This document shows, piece by piece, positions 10,901-23,576 of a DNA stretch of 64,000 bases. How positions within the stretch are numbered: the first letter of the stretch is position 1; each line of letters starts with the position of its first letter. The stretch is from Rhyzopertha dominica. Lineage: Eukaryota > Arthropoda > Insecta > Coleoptera > Bostrichidae. Made by a program: the position numbers and the translations under genes. The stretch is from the NCBI GenBank assembly GCA_025024175.1, contig QCXZ01000041.1, forward strand, positions 24,051,786 to 24,115,785, read 5' to 3'. Below the pieces are notes generated by a model. That model did not search any database and was not told the DNA's origin. It saw only the letters and a program-made list of their open reading frames with translations.

Positions 10901-13900
10901 TTTCGATCTGAAATTTTGCCAGTTTGGACCGTGCCTGCAAAAAAAGTAGTACCTCTTCAGAAAGTATTATTTATAATGCTTAATTTATCGCACGATTTTT
11001 AAGGATATTAACACAGTGTCTATATACAGGGTTTCTGTAATTGATTCGTGCAACGCGGGCGGCGTTGATTTCTGAATTCTTTGTGGCGCCCTTTTGAAAC
11101 TGCTGCCAAGCTACTACAATATGCACGGCGATAGTACTGATGGTTACAGATCAAGTTATAGTCTTAGTCACGAAATTGATGGCTTTATAAAGATTTTCCA
11201 ACAATTTACGGTTCTATATTTCTGTCAACGGTAAGAAATTACAATAAATATTATAGTAGGCTTGTGGTTACCTCTAGTCTACACCCTTGCACTGATTTGT
11301 GCTTTGTGTAGTTCAGCTAACGTTACTACCACTTGATTTTTGAGATCAACACCGTGAGACGGTTTCGTCAAACTGCCACTGCAACGAACAGTTTGGCTGC
11401 AAAGTGAAATATTTGGTACATTTTGTATGTAAGTACCCGAGATTGATCCCTCCTACAATCATGCAGCTACCTACACATAAATACCAGTGGTTTAGAGTGG
11501 ATATACTTTATGTATTTGTATGCAGCTAACCGAAGTTCATCCCTTTCAATCCCCATATCTCCAGAACTAGTGCAGCCACCGAAACTCGAACCACCGTAGT
11601 GCAGTATAAAAATTGATTGGATACTATAAACAGGCAGATATATTTTTAGGCTCTGCAAAATTGCTATATAACTAGGTACCACCTGCCGCAAATACTTTTA
11701 TAAGGCGTCGATGAAGTTTCAACAGTTTGTTGCTACAATAAAATCGAAAATCAAAATTACAAAATTCAGCTGTCAGAGAGGTTAGCGTTCTGCCGTGCAA
11801 GTTTTACTAAGAGACTACTATATTATTGCAAATTTCCAACGTTGCTTATAATTATTGGCGTGCAACCAATTATTGAATTTTTAAACGGTGCATTTATAGC
11901 ATTGCAACGCTCATTACTAATGCAGCAGTGTTTATTGCAATCTTTAAACAATAATACAGCTTTATATACTCCGCCTTTTTGGGTATGTAGAAATTACATA
12001 AGGACTGAGAAAATGTTTTTGGAGTTAATTTATAAAGCATTTTAGTTTAGTGATGCTACCTAAGCGTTCACCTAGTACATTTAAAGAAACTGTGTTGCGC
12101 ATGCCGTTTCATGTATGCAATTTAATGACCTAAAAAATAACATGTTACCATGCTGGCTAATTGCCATAACCTCTAGAGTAAAAACTTACCTTGGTAAGGC
12201 TTTAAACCAGCCAATAATGTAAAAAAGCCTAGGACGAAAAATGCTTCTAGACGGTCGCTAAGAGGTATTCATAAATACATGTAAATGGTGCAGTCAAACA
12301 TACATTTTAATACAAAATCAAATTATAAATTAATATTAAAGTGTAATTTATTATAGCAATGCACACCATTGTTTATTTTTTACCTTAGAGTTTTTGGTCT
12401 TTTCTTTTGTAAGTGGCAAGGTAAAATGTTGACGTCAGAGTTCCAAAATTATAAAATATATACTAAAACTTTGTAACAAATAACCTTTCAAAATTTCAAA
12501 ATGCAGTTACTTGTTTCAAACTGACTGAATTGTAGTGAATAAGTTTCAATCAATTGGCCACACCGACAATATGGATTTTTCACAGCATACATTTCGCACA
12601 ACTATAAGAAGCACCAAGGCGTCGTTAGGGACTTGTCCACGGAAAAACAAGTCTAATTCCGAAGAAATGTGTTTCTTGAAGAACGCTGACATTCATTCGA
12701 TTACTCAGCTATTTTCGACACTTTGATGTTTAAATGACAAACTAAAATTTTTCGAATTTCAAAAACTTCGTGAACCAATGAAACGATGGGTATCTGTTTA
12801 TTTAGCGGAATACTGATACCAGTTTAAGCAATCTTAAAATTGTTCACCCATACGTGATATGGCTGTATAATTCTTCAAGCTGTAGTTTTAAACCCATCTG
12901 AATATTATCTATTTCATACCTCAATATTCACACTTACACAGCTATTACTCCTGCACAATCTCCGAAGAAGTCCTTTCTGTACACGTGTTTATAGTAGTTT
13001 AGAGAAGGCATTGACGGCCTCATCGGCAAAACATCTTCTTGTCGATAGACTTGCTCTATATCATCAGCATCAAAAAGAAACACCATATCTGGTCTTCCCA
13101 GCAACCCCTCCATTTTTACAATAGGTCCATATTTTTGGTATAGCTTTTTGGATACCTTGTCCACGTGTTCTATTTGAAAATTTCCTTGCAAGCAAAAAAA
13201 ATAAATAAAAATAAGGAAATGAAAGACACAAATGGGAATTTGGTAGTCTTTTTTACTACTGAATGGCGTGTGATTTTGATAAAGAATGTATGATATGAAT
13301 GTTATACAACAAAAATCAGATTGATAGGAACAATACAATTAATTAACATACAAATGACAAAATGTAATTGATAATGAATTGACACAATGTGGTTTGCGCG
13401 CTTTTTCTCCAAACAAATGCCAATGGAAATAGTACCATGAATATCAATTAATGCAACATTCACTGTTATCGTTATATAGTGTTTCTTACTTGAAATCGAA
13501 ATACAATTGAACTACCGATATAACTAGTAAAATCAGTTTTGTTTGTAGAATTAAACTACGAGTACAAATGATAAAACTATGAAATATTTTAGATATCAAA
13601 AAGAGATATCACTATCGTAAAATTATCAGTAAATATAGAATATTTAAATTCTTGCATATGTTGTCCAGTTTAGAATGATAATCGCGTTAACGCCAAAGAT
13701 ATTATAAACGAAGTTAAATATTTATCTTGCCTTGTAAACCGAGAGAAGAAAGGTAAGTTTTGCAGTCATTTTGATTTCAAAAAGACATAGGTAGCCGTTA
13801 CTTATTCCATAGTATGGAATAATGCTAGAAAATTTTAATTGCTCTTGCCATGCTTTTACTTAGTGAAAGACGTTTCAGCATGGTTGCCAAACTCCTGACA

Positions 13901-16366
13901 AAGAAAAATCGAACACCCTAGACATCACTAACTAACGAGATTTGAGACTAAACATAACTAAATTAATGCTGAATGTTGCAAATTGATCGTTGAGTATCAA
14001 AGTCAGGTCATTAAAAGCATTTATTTTTCTCTAGTTATTTATATAACAAATACTACTTTTTAATATGGTTCATTTTAATCTTAATTTAATGTGTGTATAA
14101 AATTTAACGTTATTTCACATTAGGTTCACTTCATTAGTTAGAGATTTAATTCTTTCAAAGTGAGTAGTACCAGCTGTCAAAAATGCATCTTAAGTTCATA
14201 AAATGCAAAAATTCAATATTAGCTAAGCAAAGCTACCCAAAACTGAAAAACATATCAAGGAGACAAAAAAAAATTGCTGACCTCTGATCCACATAACGGC
14301 ACTTACTTCGGTTAAGTATCTACAAAATTGGGTCAGTTTCAAACCTCTACAAATCAGGACGCGATTCCTAACATACTGAATTATTGAAATGACAATGATG
14401 TCACCTGACTTTCAGAAACATAAAAACATCAGTTGATAAAAATTTGAAATATATAAGGTCGATCGTTTGCAATTAATGAACCGATGGTTTCAACTATTTG
14501 CAATTAAAAATTTAGCACACATCTGTTTTAATTTTGCAAAAGTCGAATACAACTGCACCAATGGTCTAAAAAAAACCGCTGTTTTCCCGTCCTTGATGAT
14601 ATCTGCTGGTGACTATAGAAACTAGAATGCACGCGACACATCTATAAAGCCAAAACAGATAGTATAGTCCTAATAAACAAATGGGTCTGAAAATAAATGG
14701 TGTCGGAAATGTAAAGGAATTTTTGGTACTATCTGAAAACTACTTTATGCTACCCCTTTTAATAACCTTGAGGGACTGATTGCGGATATAAATAACAGCT
14801 GCCAAATAATTGGGAGAAATGTCGGTGTCTATATACTGTATATAACGTACGTTGGGATGGTAGAAAAACACTTTGAATATCGTCTCTAGTTCAATTTTGA
14901 CCTAACCATATGGACAGAAACCAAATAAAAATTTCACTTCTATATTCTATCATATGTATCTTGAAAACTGTGCGTTTTAGGACTCCATTTGATTAGGGCT
15001 TTTGATCTACTTTGACTTATTAAATGTAAACTTAAAATATTTATATTTTCCAAGTACCAGTATATGCCGTTATGTTTGTTGCAAAGCAATTCTGAATTTC
15101 TGGGTGTTTTATATGCTAATCCTTATTACAAAATTGTATGCTACTCTCAAGCAAAATTTAGCTTGAGTGTAAAATATTTCTTTGGTTACTTGTATTACTA
15201 ATATTAACTGCATATCATGTGTTACTATGTTGGAACAAGGGTGCGAACATTGAAAATTCGTATTAGACTTTCTTAAAGGAACTATGCAGTCCCATGTTTT
15301 CTTGTTTCCTATAATTAATTACCATGTCATATATCTACAAGGCTACTAGTAAGCTTATTCTAAATTATATTTAGCTGAACTTATACGTGAGAATATGCAG
15401 GTATTAAATACTATCTGCAATTTCTTTACTTCTTCATTGTATCATATATTGTTCTAAAAAACTCCTTCAAGAAGGCTTTATTTCAAATTTCTGTAAAATG
15501 AACTAAAATAGCTTAATTTTAAAGGAGTCTCTTACAGAGTTTATGCTACAAATTAGCTGGCTTATAATAAGTTATTGTTGTGTTCCGGTGTGTTACGGTT
15601 TTGATTTAGTGTACTACTTTCATAGAAAGCCTCTTAAAATTTGCAACTCGGAATAGGTTCACTTGGTTATATGCAGAAGTGCAATATTTATAAATATGCC
15701 TAATATGTATTATTGTTGCCCAATTCTTGATATTTTAATTGTTAGTATTTACTCGTGGTTAAAAGATAAATTATAAATCACTTAAAATAAACGAGTCTTA
15801 GTTACCACATTGCGGTACAGTTCGATTATCGGTTCTTCTCTACAACTAGCACTAGCACATACCAAAAAAACTTCGTTAGCCATAAAGTGAAAATTGTGAC
15901 GAAACTCATCATCACTTTATATACCTACTACCGTGCCGGTGCCGTTTAGAAAAAAGTTTCTTTCAGCAATTACTTCATTATCTATTCTCTCTATGTACTG
16001 AAGTTTACTTTTATTACTAATTTCATTAATATTAGCATACTAATGTATAATACAGGTAGTGAAACTAACTTTTAGAAAACCATTCATTGCATAGTTATAC
16101 ACAAATGCTCGTTTGAAGATTTTTTTATTTATTTCAAACTTCTTCCCAAGAAATATTGTTAATCTAATCTAACCTATGAGTGGAAGAAATCTCCATGTGT
16201 TTCCAAGTAAAGGCAACGGCTTCGGTCCTGGTAGCTCCTCATAGGGCATTGCGTTCAAAAGTACGTTTTTCTCATCCACATTATGAGTTTCCACCTCGAC
16301 ACCAACGGAAGCTGAACGCACACCATTTCGGCTGACCGCCAAAGCGCGCAAAAGTTTTGAAAACAT
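4791..16366 (-). CDS. Mitochondrial-clan cytochrome P450, residues 1-329 (3' exons missing)
   Basis: Six exons on the minus strand: 16366-16174, 13184-12938, 10934-10818, 6531-6455, 5198-5003 and 4947-4791. All boundaries fit GT/AG and the phases agree, giving exactly 329 codons. The start ATG at 16366 opens an Arg-rich, acid-free leader (MFSKLLRALAVSRNGVRSAS) suited to mitochondrial import. Then come the proline hinge (LPGPKPLPLLGNTW), helix C with W-x-x-x-R (WQNFR), and the helix I segment ending LVGIDT, which is the form seen in arthropod mitochondrial P450s of the CYP12/CYP49/CYP301 group. Such enzymes are haem mono-oxygenases fed by adrenodoxin. The K-helix ExxR and the Cys haem ligand are not in the window, so the gene either continues past the left edge or is truncated. 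I cannot choose among CYP301, CYP49 and CYP12. Confidence 0.92.
5003..5198 (-). CDS. P450 exon 5
   Basis: 196 bp from a GATTTTAG acceptor to a GTACGT donor. Encodes ARIALDVRLGCL and continues to SLDVIT. Joined to exon 4 it completes a Ser codon across the junction. Confidence 0.88.
5372..5752 (-). pseudogene. Unidentified coding-like fragment with a frame break in P450 intron 4
   Basis: Within the P450 intron, same strand, two consecutive readable frames give protein-like sequence. The first runs from about 5752 to 5483 and includes ELAINTRDTDVLETLEDIV and FPFDLPYIKCQFLERKKMK. About 5495 the frame shifts and a second open stretch (FRIFDSACRFSCNKAPGMK, then VLVRLSQLDDTT) runs to a plausible GTAAAT donor at 5371. 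The composition looks like a conserved globular protein rather than random AT-rich DNA. I do not recognise the family. It may be a nested gene with a sequencing or assembly error, a duplicated exon, or a decayed retrocopy. Confidence 0.45.
6455..6531 (-). CDS. P450 exon 4
   Basis: 77 bp between a TTTACAG acceptor and a GTAAGT donor. Encodes the stretch ending VPDDFLNELHKWSLE, a signature of insect mitochondrial P450s. Confidence 0.87.
6532..10817. other. P450 intron 3, mostly featureless
   Basis: Apart from the MITE-like element at 7896-8109 I see no gene in this 4.3-kb intron. At about 10440-10575 there is a run of interleaved short palindromes built from taattacaatt-type words, which could fold but has no recognised function. 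Confidence 0.5.
7896..8109. mobile_element. Small MITE-like inverted-repeat element in P450 intron 3
   Basis: About 214 bp with imperfect inverted ends. The left end reads GTGGGCGTAGC with AGCTAAGGGCAAAAGCGCT further in. The complement of the right end reads GTGGGCGGGGA with AGCTAATAAGGGCAAAAACGCT. The middle is AT-rich with no reading frame. I could not fix a target duplication, so superfamily is undetermined. Confidence 0.5.
10818..10934 (-). CDS. P450 exon 3 (helix C)
   Basis: 117 bp between a TTTGCAG acceptor and a GTAAGA donor. Encodes HGPNWQNFRSKVNQIMLRP and onward to DEFINR. It carries the helix C W-x-x-x-R motif that binds a haem propionate. Confidence 0.9.
12938..13184 (-). CDS. P450 exon 2
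   Basis: 247 bp between a TTGCAAG acceptor and a GTAAGT donor. Encodes residues 65-147, including YGPIVKMEGLLGRPD and the RPSMPSLNYYKHVYRKDFFG block typical of mitochondrial-clan P450s. The reading frame extends upstream into intron sequence, which is not coding. Confidence 0.9.
13185..16173. other. P450 intron 1, nothing recognised
   Basis: A 3-kb AT-rich intron with no reading frame, repeat or RNA gene that I can support. Confidence 0.5.
16174..16366 (-). CDS. P450 exon 1 (leader and proline hinge)
   Basis: 64 full codons plus one base. Encodes the mitochondrial-type leader and the PGPKPLPLLGNTW hinge, ending in LPLI. The donor is GTTAGA, weaker than the other donors in this gene. Confidence 0.9.
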
Positions 16367-17518
16367 CGCCGCTGAAAACTAACTAGCATTGGAAACCAGG
16401 CGTTCAGTTCCTCGCGGAGGCAGACAGGGCTTTGTGCGATTCTACCCCTTCCCAAAGGATTTTCGCGATTGTACCACAACAGATTGCGAATCCCCTCCAC
16501 ATAAAGAGTAAAAGTTATAATGAATAAATAAACGGTGTCGTTTAGCTGTTTTCAGTTGATGAATATATATCATTATTTCATGCAGAGCCTTCGTCGTTTA
16601 AAAATGTAATGTCAACTGTTTCAACATTGTCAGTTTTTTCACTTTATAATAAATTAAAATTTAATTATCAGAGCGCTTTTAGACATTTGGACGTCCACAG
16701 TGTCATTACATGTATCTACATATTTTACTTTTTATTGTAGTCCTTTCATACATTAGTTTATTTAATATTTATAGGTTATATTAATGCTTATTGAAGTTTC
16801 TAAACTAATGTTTTAATGATAACTTCACTTTTAGTACAACCGATTAAAAAAACACAACAGCATGTTAATTCAACTTCGAACTAAATATGCTAAGGAAATG
16901 CATTAACTAGTGCCTGCAAAAGTGCAGTCTTCTACTTGATACAATATCTACGATTAAATTAATAATTTCAAATAAATACATCATTTCACAACTAAATGTC
17001 ATCATTATTTAAATTACAGGTAATTGCGATCATAGGTGTTGCTGGTAATTAACGGTAGGATTAATTAAACAGCATGACCCTAAATGGCAATGAAGAATGT
17101 GTCACCACACCAATTATAACAATTTTCTTTAGCAAGCTAAATGGGTTATTTCCACTATATTGTACGTCGGCAATGAAGACATTTCTAGACATTTCCAAAC
17201 AATATATAAACCTTCTGCCGCGAATAAATATGCGTATCAAGAAAACCCTGGAGTTTTTGAAATCGGAACACCCAAAGAAATTTGTGTATGTACGAGGTCT
17301 TATTTCCACCATTCTTTCACAGATAGAAATGTTCATCGATGATGAAATAGTTCAAAACTAGATGGCAGATCACATATAAATAAGCGTTTCAGCTCCACAA
17401 TGTTTCAAGTGCTATTTTAATCAACGTTACTCTGTTTTGGGTTATATTGTTTTCTAAAGATGGTAGTACTACATGTGCTTATCGTGCGCTCATAAATAGG
17501 TGGAGACATATCTATATA
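16367..17518. other. P450 upstream region
   Basis: Contains the presumed 5' leader and promoter of the P450 gene on the minus strand. No TATA box or initiator stands out enough to call. No other gene is seen. Confidence 0.4.
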
Positions 17519-18509
17519 CAGGGTCCGCCACTTAAAACTCCCAAGGCTCGTATTTTCACTATTTTTTTAGGTACAACCTTAAGTTATATATGAAATTGTA
17601 GGTCTTTTTAAACTCTTGAATAATAAAACATTGGGTGTCCACAAATTTTTTTTTTGTTAATTATCATATTCTGCAAATAAAGTTAATTTTTGTAAATATT
17701 TTTTAACCTTACCCCGTATAATAAATATTGCTTTATAGTTGGATGCCGCCTTTTATTTTCTTCAATTTGTGTCGTTACCATGTATGCGTAAATTTTGCTC
17801 CTTCTTAGTGAAAAACAAGAAAAACTATTTGCCACCATTCTTGTTAATTACGGTACAAATTATGCCTACATACCCATCGGTGCACACAAAACCCCAAAAT
17901 TTGGAGTAACTTTTTAATAAATAAAGTACAAAGTTCGTTCTACAGAGAGATAGGCTAGGAAACGAAACCCTGCGATGAGGCTAGTAGACGATGTAGAAAA
18001 CCAAACTAGCCTCATCGCAGGGTTTCGTTTTCTAGCCTCCCTCTTTGTAGAACGAACTTTGTACTTTATTTATTAAAAAGTTACTCCAAATTTTGGGGTT
18101 TTGTGTGCACCGATGGGTATGTAGGCATAATTTGTACCGCAATAAGCTACTAAAGTAAAACTTAAAAAATCCTCAACAACCCTATTAACAAAAAGGGCGG
18201 CGACTAGTTTTTCTTATTTATCAATAAGAAGGAGTAAATATTACGCTTACATGGTAGACAGAAATTGAAGAAAATAAATGCCGGCATCCAACTATAAAGC
18301 AATATTTATTATACGGGATAAGGTTAAAAATATTTACAAAAATTAACTTTATTTGCGAAATATGATGATCTGCAGAAAAAATTTTTGGACACCCAATATT
18401 CTATTTTTAAAGAGTTAAAAAGACCTACAATTTGACATATAACTTAAGGTTGTACCTAAAAAAAAATAAAGAAAATACGAGCCTGGGGAATTTTAGGTGG
18501 CGGACCCTG
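17519..18509. mobile_element. Foldback (near-palindromic) DNA element, copy 1
   Basis: A 991-bp element made almost wholly of two inverted arms, about 17519-17985 and 18005-18509, around a roughly 19-nt spacer. It starts CAGGGTCCGCCAC and ends with the complement, and it is flanked on both sides by TA, the Tc1/mariner-type target duplication. It has no transposase. The left arm lacks about 44 bp that is present in the right arm and in both arms of the copy at 54024-55040. As RNA it would form a long hairpin. Confidence 0.87.
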
Positions 18510-21480
18510 TATATGGTAAGAACACCCGCTAGCTACGCTTATGAACGTAAGTGTTCCAGGGTCCCTCCAGTTTGACCTTCTTCTCTAGTACAATACTGTA
18601 TTTTAATTTACATGTCATTTTTTAACTTTCAAGTATCTCTTGCTAAATATTATGGGATCAATAAGTGCCTGTATAATTAGATCAATTACTACCAATTTAC
18701 AGATTACAGATGCCCAAAAAGATAAATTTGATTTAAAAAAAAACTGCATGAAACACAATGCATGTAAATACCCTTACAATTCAAGTCTATGCTTCGAATT
18801 TTATAATATACATTTAATTAGTTGTTAGTATTTTTACTCAGCACCGCAAACGAAGCATGCTTAATAACTTTCTCTTTGCGTGGAATTCTGAGAAATTTTT
18901 AACACCCTTACGAGGTCATCACTTAACTCATACTAAAACGTTTAGCAAATTTGTAGTGTTAAATATCTGATAATACCAAGGTAATTCCTGTTTACTACTA
19001 GTAGAAGAATGTATCACCTTCCGACCAGTATTACTTATGCATTAATAACTGCTAAATTATGCTAAACATATTAGTGAAACTAGCTAATCTATCTTGTATC
19101 CTTGCACAAATTATGTAAGTTACAACTTTCTCACGTTTCTTTATGAATGTAATAGCAGTTTACCTTGATATTGTGCGCAAAATTTGATGTTCAAGTTCAC
19201 TGACACAATAAACTACTGGACGCATTTCATTGGCAGTTTAACAAGTTCACGTATATATTATCTCTGAATTGTTTCCTTAACAATCAGAATTAAATTTATG
19301 CGACTAAAGCCTGCATAACTGTGGTAGTTTATTTATATATCATCCTGTACTAATACTTCTCAATGTATTATATTGAGACGGTACTACTTGTAAGTTAAGA
19401 GTTGGCTTATTAACCAGTTACGTCTAGTCGCTTTTAAATATAGTACATTTTTAATATATTTCCATCCGTTTTTACAAGCTGAATTAAACTACACCTGTAA
19501 AAAAGCTCTCATGTAGACTTTTTAGATTTTATATCTATTTTATCGTACTTTTTCGGAACGCAAACGTCAGCTGCACAAGTAAGACCAAGTTATAATTAAA
19601 ATTTCTTATCTTAAAGTATATCTAATTTGTTGTACCATGTGCATGTGCCATAACTTAGTATCCAGTACTATATGTAGTATTTAATTTTGCAATAATAATT
19701 CAAAACAAATCCGTACTTGCTAAATCACCACAAGTACGCTAGTGCATGTATCTTAATTATTAGTTAACATTGACAGGTCGATTGTAACTATTTAAAATAG
19801 GTTATTTTTAGGTGTTTAAATAATAGTAATGTACAAATGATGGGAAATGCAGTCATAATATAAAAACAATCATGCATACTTTAAGAGCAATTCTTTCCTA
19901 CACAGGGTGTTTCATTTAAAATAATGACATAGTCTACTTCCGGGATAGTGGGATCGTGGGAAGAACTACGAAAATAGTAAAGAATATTAATGACCTTGAA
20001 TCGTTTAAGCAAGTACTACGGAGATTCCAAGAAATGGAATTGATTGGGACGTCAGTTTCTAAGGGGAGGATGGTGTTATGATATGGTAATATGGCAACCA
20101 AACTTACGATGACGTTCGCGCAGTTGCCTAAGGTTTATTTTTTTTTCGTATGTTTTCGAAGCTTCCATGCTGTAAGGGAACATTTGAACATATTCGTCGG
20201 TCGGTATGTAAGCGCGACAAACCGAACAGACTGATCCACGTGTTCTAATGTTTTAGGGTGATCGCAGTGTAGTGTAGTGTTAATTGAATCATAGTGCTAA
20301 AATCCTCATAGTAGTGTGTTAAATTAGTATTATTATAATTTAGTGTTTTCCAGTACTTATGTAAAAAGTTAGGAATTCACACTTTCAGAACCCGCACACG
20401 CAGGTCCGGTTCTGCGGCAGTAAAACGTCGTCTGTTTTTTACTTCAACTTGACAATTAAAAACGGCAACCACAATAAGGTGTAAGGAGCATATCAAAAAG
20501 TAAAGTTTAAATAGATAATAAGTAAATTTAAATAGGTAAGTTTGCCCTCTTTTCAAACGGTCATTGGTCATTGCTTGGCTCATGGGATGGGTAATGGCGT
20601 GCGTATGGTCATTTTAGATAAGCGTGGGCCATTTTCAGTTGTCATCGTGACTTGAAGCGGAGTACTTGCGTTGGCAGTTCAGCTTACCGTTTTGATGTGT
20701 AGCGGTGCTGTTAATAAACAAAATTTACCCTACTGATCTGTAAATAACCCACGGAAACTCCATCAGCAACCACTCTACTCCACTACAAATGATTCTGGTT
20801 CGTGGTGACGGTAACAATTACCTCACATCGTTACTGTTGTATACTAGAGGAATTTTCTCGGTCCAAAACTGAACTAGATAAACAATCATGATCGAGTAGA
20901 TTTATGGTTTTAGCAAGATGGTTCTACATAGCACATCTCATATCGTTCACTCTAGCTACTCAGTATTCAAGAAATGTTTCCTGGCAAAGTTGTCTGCGGG
21001 TGCGCTTCGTGTTCCGCGTTTAGACCCTTAGAATTACAAGTTTTTAAACATCGCAAGATATCAATCCAGTTCTACAAGACATGGTGCGCAAAGCAATGAC
21101 GCTTTTTCGTAACTTACTCCAAATATGCCTTAGCAATAACGACCATAATGTTATTTTTAAAATAAAAACATTTCAAAATGGCATAACGTTTTCCAAATAT
21201 AAAATGCTTCTTTTATTTCGTTGGGTTTGATTCTTGACATTTCAACATTCCGACATTCTTTGAAAGTACCTAAGTGAAAGTTAAGATGAATGGATGTCAC
21301 ATTAGAACACGTAATCTTTAGGAGCAATGCAGCAATTTCGTCTGGTTTTAACTTAAGCTTTAGTCGAAAGGAAAAGCGAACACCTCCTGGTTGCAACACA
21401 AGTCTCTCGGGCTTTGCTTTCTTCCTCCTTACTAGGGTTTATCAAGTTGATAAGTTAAACTCGGTCGTTTATCTATGGAC
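18510..21480. other. Intergenic; transposon-end fragment and possible LTR remnant only
   Basis: No host gene is seen. At 19905 a CAGGGTG end resembles a DNA-transposon terminus without a partner. At about 20700-20800 an AATAAA signal is followed by a phrase resembling an LTR/primer-site junction (GGTTCGTGGTGACGG), so a plus-strand LTR remnant is possible but unproven. Confidence 0.35.
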
Positions 21481-21899
21481 TTCACAGGTGTTTATCCCAT
21501 GAGTACACGACACCCAGAGGTCTCATTTTTTTAAGTTTTATCTATACGACAGTAATATTCGCGACTCTCGTCAACACTGTCTTGGATGTTTTAAAGAATG
21601 TTCTTGAAATTAACAAGTGTATATTGAAGTGTCCAACGGGTTCGACCAATCACCAAATGCTGCTCCAAAGACCGTTTTTCATGATAGCGTTTACGAGATT
21701 TTCACTACTTCCATTAATCTTAAAGGATTCACAAGCAAGCTGGGTGTTGATTACACGAAGTTCTAATTTCCAAACTTCAGCGAGTCTATTTCCCATTGAG
21801 ACCCAATCCCATAAAGTCGTCCATATCAGCTACACACAACACTTAATGACGTATTCGAAACTGTCCTAGTTCCACTTCCACTTCAGCTTCCCCAAGTGC

Positions 21900-22820
21900 T
21901 TCTGTCACCGTTCGTAGGACCTCCGAAAGGGGAATCACGGTTGTACGATGTTCTTCTTTATTAATGAAACCATAGCCCCAATATCCTTGGTTGCTCGAAC
22001 ATTCTTCCCGTTGATGCATACTGTTACAGTGAGACTGTTAATGTTGTTACACTGCAGAAAGTTCGAACAGACCATCTTGGTGGCGTTGTGTAAATATGTA
22101 GCAGCTTTGAAGTCCGACGTTTTTTTTATTGGATCACTTTCCTCGACCTGTGCCCCACGTACCTTTTACTGGTCCCAGTTGATAGCTGGTGCCTTGTATG
22201 CTGCCCCAATTTCCAAAGCCTTTCTTTGGGGCTCTCTCAAGCGCGTTACTTACATTATCGTCCGAGTTATCGTCCCTTACACAATCAAAAAAATTTCTCT
22301 CTGCCATTTCCTCCAAGAATTTAGACGAAGTTGTTGTATATGCCATGTGCGTTAGTCTTCTCAACTATACTTCAAAGTCCTGTAGAGTCTCGCCAACTTC
22401 CTGCTCGCAAGTGTTATTCTCTAAAGTGCAGTCCAAGCAGAGCAAGTAAGCAAGCAGCAAAGCCGCAGGTTTCTCGCGTTCATTCCGGCTTATTCCAGTT
22501 GTTAGCCTCACCAGCCGTAGCCGCCGCAAACTGTGTTTTGTAGGTCTCAAATAACAACTGTCCGTTGTACAACGTCGTACAACCCAGTTCCGTGGGTTTT
22601 AAGTGTTTATATTTCTTCTCATCTTATCTTCATGTTTCCTATGATTGTACTCATTCATTTCAATGATTCCAATAGCTATTATAGTTTCGCATCCATATTT
22701 GCTTCTCGTTACTGGCATATCGAAACTGCTCTTGACTCACTCGGCCTAACATTCTTTAGTCGGATCATGGCCATATCGGTCGTAAGACACTCCAGAAATG
22801 CAAAGTTCACTTCTTGACAC
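21900..22820 (-). mobile_element. Ty3/gypsy-like gag-protease remnant
   Basis: The minus strand shows a gag-like stretch in broken frames (FAAATAGEANNWNK; EVGETLQDFEV; RRLTHMAYTTTSSKFLEEMA). It is followed at about 22050-21960 by a degenerate retropepsin-like segment (NGKNVRATKDIGAMVSLI), where the usual D-T-G has become D-I-G. Stops and frameshifts interrupt it, and no reverse transcriptase follows. It lies just downstream of the BEL/Pao element on the same strand but appears to be a separate, older insertion. Confidence 0.6.
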
Positions 22821-23576
22821 CAGTTACGTGTATGGGTTCGAACACTACATTTCACTACGGTCACTTTAAAAGACTAGAACACTGGGTCGCCTTGTTCGCT
22901 TGCTAACACGAAAGCCTCGAGTCAACCAAACCACAATCGTTCATAGACAATAAAAAACAATCTTCGCGGGATGAAAGTAACTTTACAACACGACACTACC
23001 GCTCGATATTACTCCAGACAAACCAAGATCTACTTAAGTAATACATCAGCACAGGATATGATGAATTGGACTTGATGGCCCAACTGAATATCCCATACAT
23101 CAGATTTGACACCATTCATTTATAATCTTTCTGTGGCGAGACCTCAAATCAAAAATATTCGTTACTCAAGAATACCCGTTTGACAAACAGGGAAACAATT
23201 TTTTAATGCACAACAGATCTCTTACACACNCCATTTTTGCCAAGTGGTCCAAGGTGGACATTCCCAGCAATCTTTGTAATACGTGGGATATAGGTGTTTT
23301 ATCTTTAGCTAGTACATCTACCCACGCATAACTCGATCCCGCACGCTCCAACTACAAGAAGTATCAATGCACGATAATTGTTTTGTTCTTGATGGACTAT
23401 ATTTTTTTGTTAACTTGTAATTGTTACTTGAATGAAAACACTGCTTTCAAAACGAATGGTTTTAATGAACCAACTATCAAAATACAAAATGAATATCATC
23501 TGACTTCTAAAATTCTAATCTCACATTTTCTTACTTGATGTTTTTAAACATGCCCCCACTATTGAAAGCTTCCCTT

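Noticed and set aside
11026..11290. TA-CAGGGT start of another DNA transposon
   Set aside because: No inverted partner is found within several kilobases, so at most a fragment; the same applies to 19905, 34270, 62644 and 63129.
13185..13338. Upstream extension of the P450 exon 2 frame as coding
   Set aside because: It is an intron read-through: poly-pyrimidine tract and a GCAAG acceptor at 13185, and the upstream residues do not resemble a P450.
20350..20800. Plus-strand LTR
   Set aside because: AATAAA and a primer-site-like phrase are suggestive, but there is no second copy and no adjacent plus-strand element.
21948..22355. 135-codon plus-strand frame
   Set aside because: Antisense to the gypsy gag/protease remnant.
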